A DNA stretch of 47,335 bases from Saprospiraceae bacterium (GCA_027080725.1 JALWRC010000079.1:1-47335); one strand, 5' to 3'. Counted from the stretch's first letter, positions 8,493-18,141 are shown. Made by a program: numbers and translations. Notes: a model not told the origin generated them from the letters alone.

Positions 8493-9803
8493 ATGCAAAA
8501 TATTGTCGCTATCGTCGGCAGGCCAAATGTAGGTAAATCCACGCTATACAATCGTCTGATTGGCGAGCGCAAAGCCATCGTCGACAACTTGAGTGGTGTC
8601 ACACGGGACCGGCAATATGGAGAATGTGAATGGAACGGCCGGACATTTACCGTCATTGACACGGGAGGTTTTATCGCCGCTTCGGATGACGTATTCGATA
8701 AAGCGATTCGAGCTCAAGTCGAAGTGGCCATGGACGAAGCATCCCATATCGTCTTTATGGTGGATGTCACGACCGGTATCACCGACCTGGATGATGACAT
8801 CGCAAAAATATTGCGTAAATCTAAAAAACCGGTATTCCTGGCGGTCAACAAAGTGGATAATCACGAGCGGCTCTTGTTGGCCAATGAGTTTTGGAGCTTG
8901 GGCTTCGACAATACTTTCTTTCTTTCTTCTATTACCGGAAGTGGTACAGGTGATATGTTGGATGCGATAACAGAAACGCTCCAAGACGAACCGGCAAAAG
9001 AACCTAACGAGGAAGAAATCCCTAAGTTTGCTATCGTCGGACGCCCCAATGTCGGAAAGTCTTCATTGACCAATGCGCTATTGGGAGAGGATCGAAATAT
9101 TGTAACGGACATTGCGGGAACGACCCGGGATTCCATCCATTCGGAATACAAGAAGTTCGGACAGCACTTCAAGCTGATAGATACCGCGGGGATACGCAAA
9201 AAGTCAAAAGTACATGAGGACCTGGAGTTTTATTCGGTGATTCGGGCGGTCAAAGCGATTGATGAAGCCGATGTCTGCATGCTCATGATTGATGCCACGC
9301 GCGGAGTCGAATCCCAGGATATGAGCATCCTGGACATATGTATCAAGCGAAAAAAAGGAATCGTGCTGTTGATTAACAAATGGGACCTTATCGAGAAAGA
9401 GACCAATACGGTAAGGGATATGGAAGCTCAAATTCGCAAGAAAACAGCTCCCTTTACGGACTACCCCATTGTATTTATTTCCGCCACCGAAAAGCAACGC
9501 ATCCGTAAAGCATTGGATAGTGCCCACATGGTTTATGAGAACAGACGACGCAAAATAAAAACAGCGGAACTCAATAACTGGCTAAAGGAGGCCACAGAAA
9601 AAATACCGCCTCCACAATATCGTGGCAACCGCATCAAAATCAAGTACGTCACTCAATTGCCATTATACTATCCCGCATTTGCCTTCTTCACCAACTATCC
9701 CAAACAAGTAAAAGCACCTTATCGAAATTATTTGGAGAATAAGTTCCGGGAAAATTATAACTTTACAGGTGTTCCGCTAACTATTTATTTTAGAGAAAAG
9801 TAA
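8493..9803 (+). CDS. der: Ribosome biogenesis GTPase Der
   Basis: Der (EngA) is an essential double GTPase that acts in maturation of the 50S ribosomal subunit. The 436-residue length is standard. The first G domain has GRPNVGKS (residues 9-16), DTGG (56-59) and NKVD (119-122). The second has GRPNVGKS (183-190), DTAG (230-233) and NKWD (295-298). The C-terminal ~80 residues form the KH-like domain (NRIKIKYVTQ, then a final GVPLTIYFREK). The gene begins a tight plus-strand run: rfbC follows after 4 bases, then rfbD and ung overlap, so the four are probably one operon. Confidence 0.98.
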   Translation: MQNIVAIVGRPNVGKSTLYNRLIGERKAIVDNLSGVTRDRQYGECEWNGRTFTVIDTGGFIAASDDVFDKAIRAQVEVAMDEASHIVFMVDVTTGITDLDDDIAKILRKSKKPVFLAVNKVDNHERLLLANEFWSLGFDNTFFLSSITGSGTGDMLDAITETLQDEPAKEPNEEEIPKFAIVGRPNVGKSSLTNALLGEDRNIVTDIAGTTRDSIHSEYKKFGQHFKLIDTAGIRKKSKVHEDLEFYSVIRAVKAIDEADVCMLMIDATRGVESQDMSILDICIKRKKGIVLLINKWDLIEKETNTVRDMEAQIRKKTAPFTDYPIVFISATEKQRIRKALDSAHMVYENRRRKIKTAELNNWLKEATEKIPPPQYRGNRIKIKYVTQLPLYYPAFAFFTNYPKQVKAPYRNYLENKFRENYNFTGVPLTIYFREK

Positions 9804-9807
9804 TTGC

Positions 9808-10359
9808 ATGGAGTTTGTTTCAACACCGATTTCTGACCTGTGGGTCATAAAGCCGAAGATTTGGGAAGATGCCCGTGGGTATTTCTTCGAAAGCTTCAAT
9901 GCGCGATCATTTGAGCAGGCAGGCCAATCCTACCATTGGGTGCAAGACAATGAAGCAAAGTCCGGGAGAGGCGTCACGAGGGGACTCCATTATCAATGTG
10001 GCCCCCACGCCCAAGCCAAACTCGTACGTGTCATAACGGGCAAAGTCCTCGATGTGGCCGTCGACCTCAGACCACGCAGTGCGACCTTCGGGCATAGTTT
10101 TACCCTCGAGCTCTCCGGTGAGAATAAACGGCAATTGCTCATCCCGAGAGGCTTTGCCCACGGTTATCAGGTGCTCGAACCCGACACGGTTTTTGCCTAC
10201 AAATGCGACAATTTTTACCACCCACCGAGCGAAGGAGGGATTATCCCGGATGATCCGGAGTTGGATATCCCGTGGATACTTCCGAGGGACGAATGGGTGT
10301 TGTCCGCCAAAGATGCCGCTTTGCCATTATTTGATAACCACAGACCTGTTGACTTATGA
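9808..10359 (+). CDS. rfbC: dTDP-4-dehydrorhamnose 3,5-epimerase
   Basis: The enzyme epimerises dTDP-4-keto-6-deoxyglucose at C3 and C5, the third step of dTDP-L-rhamnose synthesis. The 183-residue cupin has the family signatures ARGYFFESF (22-30), TRGLHYQ (57-63, catalytic His61), LVRVITGKVLDVAVDLR (72-88), IPRGFAHGYQVL (112-123) and YKCDNFYHPPSEGGI (131-145). It starts 4 bases after der, and its TGA overlaps the ATG of rfbD by 4 bases (ATGA), so translation is probably coupled. rfbA and rfbB, which provide the substrate, are not in the window and must be encoded elsewhere. Confidence 0.97.
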   Translation: MEFVSTPISDLWVIKPKIWEDARGYFFESFNARSFEQAGQSYHWVQDNEAKSGRGVTRGLHYQCGPHAQAKLVRVITGKVLDVAVDLRPRSATFGHSFTLELSGENKRQLLIPRGFAHGYQVLEPDTVFAYKCDNFYHPPSEGGIIPDDPELDIPWILPRDEWVLSAKDAALPLFDNHRPVDL

Positions 10360-11255
10360 TTCGGATTTTGGTAACCGGCGCTAATGGCCAGCTGGGCAGC
10401 GACCTTCGAGCAATTGCACCACAGTACCGCAATATCATGTTTACCTTTGTAGACAAGAGGAGGCTCAATATTCTCGATACCGAAAAATTCGAACAAACCC
10501 TACAGATTTACTGGCCTCATTACGTAATCAACGCCGCGGCTTATACCAATGTAGAAAAAGCCGAAGACGACCAACGGACCGCATTTGAGCTCAACTCGGA
10601 AGCCGTAGGTGCCATGGCACATATTTGCAAGAAAAACCGCGTCCGGTTACTCCATATCAGTTCGGATTACGTCTATCATCCCGACCATGACGCCTTAATT
10701 ACCGAAGATACCCCACCCAAACCAAAGGGCATTTACGCCCGGTCTAAATATCACGGCGAACTCAAAATCCTCGAAAGTGGCGCTTCCTCATTAATCGTGC
10801 GTACCTCTTGGCTCTATTCTTCCTTTGGCAATAATTTTGTAAAGACCATGCTCGAACTGGGAAAGACTAAAAAAGAAGTCTCCGTTATCCATGATCAGGT
10901 TGGGGCACCTACTTATGCCCGGGACTTGGCGCATGCCCTGGTTCAAATGATTCAAAAAACAGAGTCCGAAAAGATCAAATGGTCCGGGCGGATATACAAT
11001 TACGCCAATGAGGGTACAGTGAGTTGGTATGATTTTGCGCAATTGATTTTTGCCAAAATGGACAATAGCAACATCACCGTTCTCCCAGTTTCTTCTACAG
11101 ATTATCCCTCTAAAGTTCCGCGTCCCAAAAATAGTAGGTTATCACTGGAAAAAACAAAATCCACCTGGGGGCTCACCATCCGTCCCTGGCAGGACGCATT
11201 GGACGATATGTTGGCCGAGTGGAGTAAACCCAAAAACAAATCATGGCGACCGTAA
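10356..11255 (+). CDS. rfbD: dTDP-4-dehydrorhamnose reductase
   Basis: This NADPH-dependent reductase makes dTDP-L-rhamnose from the rfbC product, supplying surface polysaccharide. It is 299 residues, the usual length. The Rossmann nucleotide-binding motif is TGANGQLG (7-14). SSDYVY (102-107) and Tyr127/Lys131 in GIYARSKYHGE form the short-chain dehydrogenase catalytic centre, and RTSWLY follows near residue 148. It overlaps rfbC by 4 bases and ung by 13 bases. Confidence 0.97.
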   Translation: MIRILVTGANGQLGSDLRAIAPQYRNIMFTFVDKRRLNILDTEKFEQTLQIYWPHYVINAAAYTNVEKAEDDQRTAFELNSEAVGAMAHICKKNRVRLLHISSDYVYHPDHDALITEDTPPKPKGIYARSKYHGELKILESGASSLIVRTSWLYSSFGNNFVKTMLELGKTKKEVSVIHDQVGAPTYARDLAHALVQMIQKTESEKIKWSGRIYNYANEGTVSWYDFAQLIFAKMDNSNITVLPVSSTDYPSKVPRPKNSRLSLEKTKSTWGLTIRPWQDALDDMLAEWSKPKNKSWRP

Positions 11256-11917
11256 ATTTTCCTACCTCATGGAGACCTCTTATTGAAGAGGAGTTTGACA
11301 AGCCCTATTTCGATCAGTTGGTGGAATTTATAAAAGCAAAAAAATCCGCCGGAAAACGGATTTACCCCCCGGGGCCGCTCATCTTCAACGCCTTCGAACA
11401 AACCCCTTTGGAGAAACTCAAAATAGTAATATTGGGACAAGACCCGTACCACGGACCGGGAGAGGCTATGGGATTGAGTTTTTCTGTCCCCAAGGGAATA
11501 GGCATTCCCCCGTCCCTTAAGAACATATTCAAAGAGCTGCACCAAGACTTACAAGTACCCATCCCTACCCATGGAGACCTCACTCCCTGGGCCCGGCAAG
11601 GGGTGCTGCTCCTTAACGCCATACTCACCGTCGAACAAAAGTCACCCGGCGCCCATCGCAATAGAGGCTGGGAGACATTTACCGATGCGGTGATACAGCG
11701 TATTTCCGGCCGGGAGGAACACTACGTATTTATGTTGTGGGGCAACTTCGCCCGATCCAAAAAGCCCTTAATAGACACCTCCAAACACCTCATCCTCGAA
11801 AGCCCCCACCCCAGCCCGCTCGCCCGGGGCGGATTCTTCAACAATCACCATTTTAGCCGGGCAAACATGTGGCTCAAGGACAAGGGTAAAACTCCAGTGG
11901 ACTGGAGCTTGGAGTAA
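11243..11917 (+). CDS. ung: Uracil-DNA glycosylase, family 1
   Basis: Ung removes uracil from DNA to start base excision repair. The 224-residue product carries the water-activating motif GQDPYHGPG (65-73, Asp67), VLLLN (121-125) and the HPSPLA motif (His189). The first residues, TVNFPTSWRPLIEEEF, match typical family starts, so the start inside the end of rfbD (13-base overlap) is accepted. The operon context with der, rfbC and rfbD looks like transcriptional economy rather than a shared pathway. A shared terminator hairpin follows at 12039-12078. Confidence 0.97.
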   Translation: MATVNFPTSWRPLIEEEFDKPYFDQLVEFIKAKKSAGKRIYPPGPLIFNAFEQTPLEKLKIVILGQDPYHGPGEAMGLSFSVPKGIGIPPSLKNIFKELHQDLQVPIPTHGDLTPWARQGVLLLNAILTVEQKSPGAHRNRGWETFTDAVIQRISGREEHYVFMLWGNFARSKKPLIDTSKHLILESPHPSPLARGGFFNNHHFSRANMWLKDKGKTPVDWSLE

Positions 11918-12038
11918 TAGGAAGGAAGACGCACTTATATCGGTATTGATGAATGCTTGAGGAGTTGTAGGTATAGAAACCAAAGCTATCCGTGTCATGC
12001 TAGCCATAAAGCACTATAGTACACCGGAATGACATAAA

Positions 12039-12078
12039 AAAAGTAAAGGAAGAACTCCAATAGCCTTCCTTTACTTTT
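12039..12078. terminator. Bidirectional terminator between ung and the TPR/PD40/SPOR gene
   Basis: AAAAGTAAAGGAAG (12039-12052) and CTTCCTTTACTTTT (12065-12078) are a perfect 14-bp inverted repeat with a 12-base loop and A/T-rich outer arms, giving a T tract on both strands. It lies between two convergent genes ending at 11917 and 12119, closer to the minus-strand gene. Confidence 0.85.
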
Positions 12079-12118
12079 GAACCAAAAAATCGTATCAAAT
12101 CATCTAAGTATATCCTTA

Positions 12119-14164
12119 TCAATGCGCATAACGCACACGTTGCAGCTTACCAAAAGTCTCTTTAACTATATAAGCATCTTTAAATCCTCTTTGATGAATC
12201 CGCTTTAGCACTTGTCTTGCTTCATCTAAATCTTTATATCCACTTAAAATTATAATCTTCCAGTCCTCCTTTGTCCAATGCTCGATACGACCGAGATCGG
12301 CCAATTCCGCCGTGTTTATCCTGTTGGGGAAATGATACGATACGACCCTGATTTTGTATGGACTATTGTGCGTGTATGGCATATCCTCTCGATCTATGTC
12401 AGAAGCGGAAACAGACTTATCCCGCGCAGTTGCAATAATCTCCAATTGGGCGGTCTGAAGGTCATCTCCTACGATAAAGGCTTCTCGTATACCTTTCTTC
12501 TTGAGCCGGTCAGCCACCTTCTTGGCCTCTTCCATCGTGCTAAAGAAGCCAATACGAATCTTAATCATATTGCCCGCATGCACCTGATACACATTTCCGT
12601 ACCGCCTAAAATGCTTAAATCTATCGAGACTCTTCCTCTTGGACAGTGCTGCAATCTGCACAAAATACACCTTACGTCCATTATCCTGATCAAGAATAAG
12701 CCCGTCCAAACTCGGGTCTCTGACAAGCAATACATCTTCTTCGATCTCAGCTTTCGCCTCGTCCTCCACCTCTGTATTCAGAGATACCGGCACGCGTGAA
12801 ATATCCTCAAACTCTTCCTTTAAATCCATTTCCAAAGGTGCTACGGCCTCAGGCAATAATTCTACAGATTTGGGGGTTAAAACCCGCTTAGTCGCGAGTT
12901 GGTGAAGCGAATTGACCGCATAGATATCTTCGTGTCCTTTCCCACCGATTCGGTTTGAAGTAAAATATGCCTTATCCTTAGAGTCATCAATCACCAAAGC
13001 ATAGTCATCATTCGGGGAATTGATACATGCTCCCATATTTTCCAATCCGGTCCATTTATCATTTTCATGATGAATGCGAAAAACATCATATCCTCCCAAA
13101 CCATAATGCCAATCAGAAGCAAAATAGAGTTTGTCCCCCTGTAAGAATGGTGAAATTTCGTTGCCTTGTGTGTTGACGTCTTCACCAAGATTGACCGGTT
13201 TTGTCCACGTCCCATTTTTAAAGTAGGAGACGTATATATCAAACTTGCCATATCCGCCCGGCATATTGGAAGCGTAAAACAACGTATTGCCCGCATCCGT
13301 CAAATGGGGGAATCCGTTGGAATAGTCCTTACTGTTATAGGGAAAATCTTTCTTTACCCATGTATTGGTCACTTCATCAAATGCCGAGAGCACGATATGC
13401 ATTTTCTCGTTATCCGTCTCTTTAACAGATGCCTCCCAAACACCTGAGTCCTCACCTATAGAGAATGCCATCTTCTTAGCGTCCTTGGTAATCGAAGGCG
13501 CCGAATGCAATGACAATGCAGCTTCCTTTAAAATAAATGGCTCCGGGATTTCATCCGCCCCTACCAAATACAAAGTCGGAGCAGTAGTCTCCGCTGGAAG
13601 AATATCGCCCTTGGCTGCCCAGGCATCTTCCAACTTGCCACGCTGAGAGAGGTACACCAGACTTCCTTTCACCAATGAAGGACTACTGTCGGACTGCTTG
13701 CTATTAAATGAGAGGTTCTCAATATCACACCCTTTGCTCTCCTTTGTCAAGTCCTTAGCAAACCGGCACGCTTTCATTAATGCCAATGCCCGCTCTTTAT
13801 TGACCGGAATATAATGCCTGTATGCATCGATAGCAGCGTCAAACTGCATCATTTTCTTTAAGAGATTTCCCCTGAGCAAATACATAGCAGAAGGTTTTGG
13901 ATCCTGCTCTATCAACTCGTCATAATAGGCCTTGGCCGCCAGGTAATCTCCGGTAAACTCGTAACTTCGGGCCAGACGTATCGTAGCGCCTTTGTCATCC
14001 GTGTGCTTTACCAAATAATCGAGATAGTACTCGATGGCTTTATCATATGCTCCTTGCCTGTACAGACGGTCCGCATTTTTCAGCTCAGCCGTCGACTGCT
14101 GAGCTGACAGATACCCCCCAAGGCACAAAAACAGGAGTATCGCAGTAAATTTCGTGAGTTTCAT
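12119..14164 (-). CDS. TPR / PD40 propeller / SPOR-domain envelope protein (PorE-like)
   Basis: The 681-residue product has a signal peptide (residues about 1-21, ending LSAQ). Tetratricopeptide repeats follow at about 25-130 (ADRLYRQGAYDKAIEYY, LARSYEFTGDYLAAKAYYDEL). A PD40/WD40-like propeller covers about 160-420 (LYFASDWHYGLGGYDVFRI, AYFTSNRIGGKGHEDIYAV). Two SPOR-type repeats form the C-terminus, about 505-585 (KVYFVQIAALSKRKSLDRF...) and 605-680. SPOR domains bind denuded septal peptidoglycan. T9SS component PorE has TPR, PD40 and an OmpA-like domain; here SPOR domains take the place of OmpA, so a role in anchoring the secretion or gliding machinery to the cell wall is inferred. It is followed by the hairpin at 12039-12078. 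Confidence 0.82.
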   Translation of the reverse strand: MKLTKFTAILLFLCLGGYLSAQQSTAELKNADRLYRQGAYDKAIEYYLDYLVKHTDDKGATIRLARSYEFTGDYLAAKAYYDELIEQDPKPSAMYLLRGNLLKKMMQFDAAIDAYRHYIPVNKERALALMKACRFAKDLTKESKGCDIENLSFNSKQSDSSPSLVKGSLVYLSQRGKLEDAWAAKGDILPAETTAPTLYLVGADEIPEPFILKEAALSLHSAPSITKDAKKMAFSIGEDSGVWEASVKETDNEKMHIVLSAFDEVTNTWVKKDFPYNSKDYSNGFPHLTDAGNTLFYASNMPGGYGKFDIYVSYFKNGTWTKPVNLGEDVNTQGNEISPFLQGDKLYFASDWHYGLGGYDVFRIHHENDKWTGLENMGACINSPNDDYALVIDDSKDKAYFTSNRIGGKGHEDIYAVNSLHQLATKRVLTPKSVELLPEAVAPLEMDLKEEFEDISRVPVSLNTEVEDEAKAEIEEDVLLVRDPSLDGLILDQDNGRKVYFVQIAALSKRKSLDRFKHFRRYGNVYQVHAGNMIKIRIGFFSTMEEAKKVADRLKKKGIREAFIVGDDLQTAQLEIIATARDKSVSASDIDREDMPYTHNSPYKIRVVSYHFPNRINTAELADLGRIEHWTKEDWKIIILSGYKDLDEARQVLKRIHQRGFKDAYIVKETFGKLQRVRYAH

Positions 14165-14326
14165 AATTGTACAATTTGAGAATGAACAGACAGATTAAAA
14201 TATTTTACTATTTAAAAATAAATTAAATTCAGGCGCTAATATATGACATTTTTCTATTATATATAGTGTCCTGATACTTTTTTCATGCTTTCAGAGGCCA
14301 TTTAGCCCCCTTAGAAAGCAATTTTG

Positions 14327-14334
14327 TACTTTTG
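14327..14334 (+). promoter_or_regulatory. -7 box of the S8 protease gene
   Basis: TACTTTTG fits TAnnTTTG and lies 33 bases ahead of the ATG at 14367, giving a short leader. No good TTG is found about 20 bases upstream, so only the -7 element is supported. Confidence 0.45.
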
Positions 14335-14366
14335 AAGCGTTTAATACCCGGAAAACACTTCATTGT

Positions 14367-17294
14367 ATGACATACAAAACTCAATTCTTACTTGCCTCGA
14401 TGATGCTGATTGAGGTACTGTGCATTCCTGTCAAAATAACCGGACAGGCTTTGGACCACCGTTTGGGGGAAATCATCATCCAACTCGACACAGGTGAGTC
14501 CACCCCCTCCCTAACAACGGCTATCCCCGCTATCGCTACAGCGCAGACATCTGCTCCGGAGCTAACCCCATTGATGCCAGAGATGAACATCTGGAAGCTC
14601 TCCCTGGACTACACCCAAATAAATGAACGGGAGGTGTTATACCATCTTCGCAAAATGGATGCCGTCATTCACGCCCAATTCAACTATCTCATCGAATGGC
14701 GCGCATCCCCAAATGACCCGGACTATGGCCTGCAATGGCACTGGAACAACACCGGACAAATCGGTCTACCTAAAGGAGTAGATCTCCGCTTAGAAGAAGC
14801 GTGGGAACACACGACAGGCGGTGTCACCCCGGACGGGGATACCATTGTAGCTTGTGTAATCGATGGGAGTTTCGAGCGCAAACACGAGGATTTAGCCCCT
14901 AATCTTTGGACCAACCGTGCCGAGATTCCCGACAACGGCCTCGACGATGACCATAATGGCTATATCGATGATTACTATGGCTGGAATGTAAAAGACAACA
15001 ACGATAATATCGGAGGTTCGGGGACCCACGGCACCGGAGTAGCGGGTCTGCTCGGGGCGCGTGGCAATAACGGCATTGGGGTCACCGGCATCAACTGGAA
15101 GGTCAAGATGATGTTCATCTCCGGCATCTCCGACATCGCATCGGTACTGCGGGCCTATGCCTACCCTTTGCGCATGCGCCGTTTATACAATGCTACCCAC
15201 GGTGCCAAAGGAGCCTTTGTGGTAGTCACCAATGCTTCCTGGGGCATTTCCGCACTTCACGCTTCGGATGCCCCCCTTTGGTGTGCCTTTTATGATTCTC
15301 TGGGACAAGCGGGCATCCTCAATTGCTGTGCGGCCCCCAACAGAGGGGTGGACATCGATCAAATAGGTGACCTTCCATCCGACTGCACAAGTCCCTTCCT
15401 CCTAAGCATCACCAATATAACGCATAAGGATGAATGGTACACCAAGGCCGGATATGGCGCAAAGTCTGTTGATTTAGGATGCTTCGGACAAGATACCTAC
15501 ACGACCGGCCCAAACAACAGCTACCGCAATTTCGGTGGCACTTCCGCAGCCACTCCTATTGTCTCCGGAGCCATCGCATTGCTGTATTCCAAAGCCCAGT
15601 GCAATGCTCTTTCGGCCATGGCCAAAACCCATCCGGAAGAAGCGGCATTAACTGTCAGGCATCTCCTGTTTGAATATGCCCACCCTATACCAAGCTTAGC
15701 GGGACGATGCACCTCCGGAGGGCGTCTGGACATACTCAATGCGATGAAGCATACCATACCGTATTACTCTTTTGAGCACAGAGACACCAGTGTTATGCTA
15801 TCATGGACCGGGATGCAAGATACCCTGTCCTCTATAGAGTACCGGATGGAGGGAAGCACCCAATGGCAATCTATCCTCCATGCTTCACGCCCCCTTCGAT
15901 TAAGGGGACTTACGGGATGTGCCACCTACGAAGTGCGCACTACGGACTTTTGCCAACCTGACACCACGCCGGTTTACTACGTATTCCAAACAGAAGGATG
16001 CTGTCACCTGCCTGACCCTGTACGCATAACGGCCACGGATTCTTTTTCTGTACAACTTTCCTGGCCTCCGGTTTATGCCGCCCGGGCCTACCAAATCTTA
16101 CTCACCGGCCCACTCCCCGAAGACACGACCACACAGGTTGTAGAAGTACTGCCGGACTCCAATGCCCACTATTTCATAACCGGACTTAGCCCCTGCAGCA
16201 ACTATGCCATACAGGTACGCACCACTTGCGCAGACTCCATGAGCGAGACCGGTGACACCCTCTTTTTTCGCACCAAAGGTTGCGGGGCGTGCCTGGACCT
16301 ATCTTATTGCTCCCCCGTTATTCCTCCTGACGCAGCGGATGACCGGATGACGTCCCTGACGGTTGGGGATAGCATGATGGTAATTCCCGGAGGATTTTCC
16401 GGGTATGAAGTCGTACCACACAGTCCTTTTGAGTGGACCTTTTGTGACTCCATACCTCTGGAGATCCATACAGCGGGAACCACCAGGGAACTCCTCCTGG
16501 TCTGGGTGGATTACGACCAAAGTGGTGGCTTCGACACCTCTGAAATCATCTTTCAAACCCCCTCTCCGCAAGCCGCTCCCTACAAACGTATGATACAGCT
16601 TCCTCCAGAGGCGAAACGGGGCATTACAAGAATGCGTTTAGCCCTAAAATGGCCGGGTTTTGACTCTACGCCCCCTCACCCTTGCGGGGATGATATCGAA
16701 TTCGGACAAGTCATCGATTTATGCATTAATATTGTCGATGACTGCATGGCTTTGCCATTAATGCCCAAGGTGGACACCAGTCTTATTGATACGACGATTA
16801 TCAGATGGAAAGCTTGTGCCCCATCGAGAAAATATAAATTAACATACCTCTTACCGGATTCACAAGGAGTAAGTTATCTGACTAAGACTCCTTTATTAAA
16901 ACTTACGGACCTACCCAAGTGCGTAACCCTCACCGCTTACCTCTCTCAAACATGTGATACCAGCGCTAATCCCATTCCGGAAAATTGGTCCAAGCCTCGC
17001 ACTTTTATGTTCAGAACCAGATGCAAGACCGCTACAGAGAGACCGGTGGGGAATCCATCTTTTCGCCTCTATCCCAATCCTTCTTCAGGGGTGTTCCTGC
17101 TCCAACATATCTCTACAGTAAAGCGAAGCCAATGGACTTTGACCGACCTTACCGGGCAGAAGGTACGCACCGGAGAAATCCCTGATTCTTCGCGGATGAC
17201 TTACATCGATCTCAGACCGGTTGACAAAGGTGTGTATATGTTTGAGCTAAAAACGAAAGACGGTTCATTTGTTCGCCCCATAGTGATCCTGTAG
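14367..17294 (+). CDS. Secreted subtilisin-like (S8) serine protease with FN3, GEVED and T9SS domains
   Basis: This is a predicted secreted endopeptidase of 975 residues. A signal peptide (about 1-27) and a propeptide-like region come first. The S8 catalytic domain, about 120-465, has Asp166 (VACVIDGS), His221 (GTHGTGVAG) and Ser393 (GGTSAATPIVSG), with the oxyanion Asn289 in TNASWG; all catalytic residues are present. Two or three fibronectin III-like domains follow (RLRGLTGCATYEVRTTDFC, ITGLSPCSNYAIQVRTTC). A GEVED domain (LLVWVDYDQSGGFDTSEII) lies near residues 700-730. A sorting domain (RLYPNPSSGVFLL, DKGVYMFELKTKDG) ends the protein. The many cysteines suggest disulfide stabilisation after export. 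It is flanked by unrelated genes on the other strand, so it is a single transcription unit. Confidence 0.95.
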   Translation: MTYKTQFLLASMMLIEVLCIPVKITGQALDHRLGEIIIQLDTGESTPSLTTAIPAIATAQTSAPELTPLMPEMNIWKLSLDYTQINEREVLYHLRKMDAVIHAQFNYLIEWRASPNDPDYGLQWHWNNTGQIGLPKGVDLRLEEAWEHTTGGVTPDGDTIVACVIDGSFERKHEDLAPNLWTNRAEIPDNGLDDDHNGYIDDYYGWNVKDNNDNIGGSGTHGTGVAGLLGARGNNGIGVTGINWKVKMMFISGISDIASVLRAYAYPLRMRRLYNATHGAKGAFVVVTNASWGISALHASDAPLWCAFYDSLGQAGILNCCAAPNRGVDIDQIGDLPSDCTSPFLLSITNITHKDEWYTKAGYGAKSVDLGCFGQDTYTTGPNNSYRNFGGTSAATPIVSGAIALLYSKAQCNALSAMAKTHPEEAALTVRHLLFEYAHPIPSLAGRCTSGGRLDILNAMKHTIPYYSFEHRDTSVMLSWTGMQDTLSSIEYRMEGSTQWQSILHASRPLRLRGLTGCATYEVRTTDFCQPDTTPVYYVFQTEGCCHLPDPVRITATDSFSVQLSWPPVYAARAYQILLTGPLPEDTTTQVVEVLPDSNAHYFITGLSPCSNYAIQVRTTCADSMSETGDTLFFRTKGCGACLDLSYCSPVIPPDAADDRMTSLTVGDSMMVIPGGFSGYEVVPHSPFEWTFCDSIPLEIHTAGTTRELLLVWVDYDQSGGFDTSEIIFQTPSPQAAPYKRMIQLPPEAKRGITRMRLALKWPGFDSTPPHPCGDDIEFGQVIDLCINIVDDCMALPLMPKVDTSLIDTTIIRWKACAPSRKYKLTYLLPDSQGVSYLTKTPLLKLTDLPKCVTLTAYLSQTCDTSANPIPENWSKPRTFMFRTRCKTATERPVGNPSFRLYPNPSSGVFLLQHISTVKRSQWTLTDLTGQKVRTGEIPDSSRMTYIDLRPVDKGVYMFELKTKDGSFVRPIVIL

Positions 17295-17488
17295 AGATTG
17301 CCGGATTCCATTCAAAATGTACAAAATAATTCTGGATCCATCAGCAAACCAATAATGATTGAAACATATAGGACCCGTGATACTTGAATACGAGCTACAA
17401 CCTAAGAAGGATTGGAGGTAAGGAGCAAATTTAGAGTTATTGGTAATAATTTCAGTAAATTATCATCTTACCTTTTGTCTTACAACAA

Positions 17489-17521
17489 AAAAGGGATGCT
17501 CGCATACCGAACACCCCTTTT
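17489..17521 (-). terminator. Terminator of the Cys/Lys-rich protein gene
   Basis: On the minus strand AAAAGGGGTG pairs with CATCCCTTTT (10 bp including one G-T pair), followed by more T. It is 48 bases beyond the stop at 17569. The A/T ends make it usable in both directions, and the S8 protease gene ends on the other side at 17294. Confidence 0.7.
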
Positions 17522-17568
17522 CTAAAGTACAAAGTTTGCATTCTCAAAGGAACACAAAATATTCATTT

Positions 17569-18102
17569 CTAGTTTTTATTCTGCAAACCATCTTGGTCCG
17601 GTGTTGAAGGTGTCTCGGGTGCCGCCGGACTAGCCGCTCCTTTCATTCCTTTTTTACAACAAGCCTTGCCGCCCTTTTTACAGCAAGCTTTGCCGCCTTT
17701 TGAGCAATGTGCTTTTCCTCCCTTAGAACAGGTCTTGGCGCCTTTTGCGCAACACGCTTTTCCACCTTTCTTACAAGATTTACCGCCTTTAGCACAAGCC
17801 TTTGCGTTGTAAGTCACTTCTTTACCTTCCTTATCTAAAACTGGAACCAACGCCTTGCGCTCGGTGTCATATTGCATAACAGTGGTAGTCCCATCGGCAT
17901 TTTTACGATAGAAGGATTGTTTGCCGGAATACTGGCAAGTCTTTACTGTGATATTAGGATCAGCCGCGGCCAATTTTTCACCCGGGGTCAATTCGTCCAC
18001 TGCATTAACTACTTTAGTAGCAGTTTTGGCGGCATCCACTTGAGCGTTGCTCCACATGGCGGTCATGGACAAGATAGCAAAAACGAAGAATAATCTTTTC
18101 AT
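17569..18102 (-). CDS. Secreted Cys/Lys/Gly-rich repeat protein, possible metal binder
   Basis: The 177-residue product has a signal peptide (MKRLFFVFAILSMTAMWSNA, cleaved before QVDAAK). The N-terminal half of the mature protein (about 22-105) has an unknown fold with TCQYSGKQSFYRKNADGTT. Residues about 106-160 are a low-complexity array of CxKGGK units: CAKGGKSCKKGGKACC, then CSKGGKAHCSKGGKACC and two CCKKGGK/CCKKGM units. The 13 or so cysteines and one histidine suggest metal binding or disulfide cross-linking; the lysines would allow contact with anionic surface polymers. The tail is Pro/Ala-rich with no sorting domain. I do not recognise a named family. It stands alone with its own promoter box and terminator. 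Confidence 0.8.
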   Translation of the reverse strand: MKRLFFVFAILSMTAMWSNAQVDAAKTATKVVNAVDELTPGEKLAAADPNITVKTCQYSGKQSFYRKNADGTTTVMQYDTERKALVPVLDKEGKEVTYNAKACAKGGKSCKKGGKACCAKGAKTCSKGGKAHCSKGGKACCKKGGKACCKKGMKGAASPAAPETPSTPDQDGLQNKN

Positions 18103-18141
18103 AATAAATATTTATTTTAATCAACAAGTTTTAAATCGATA

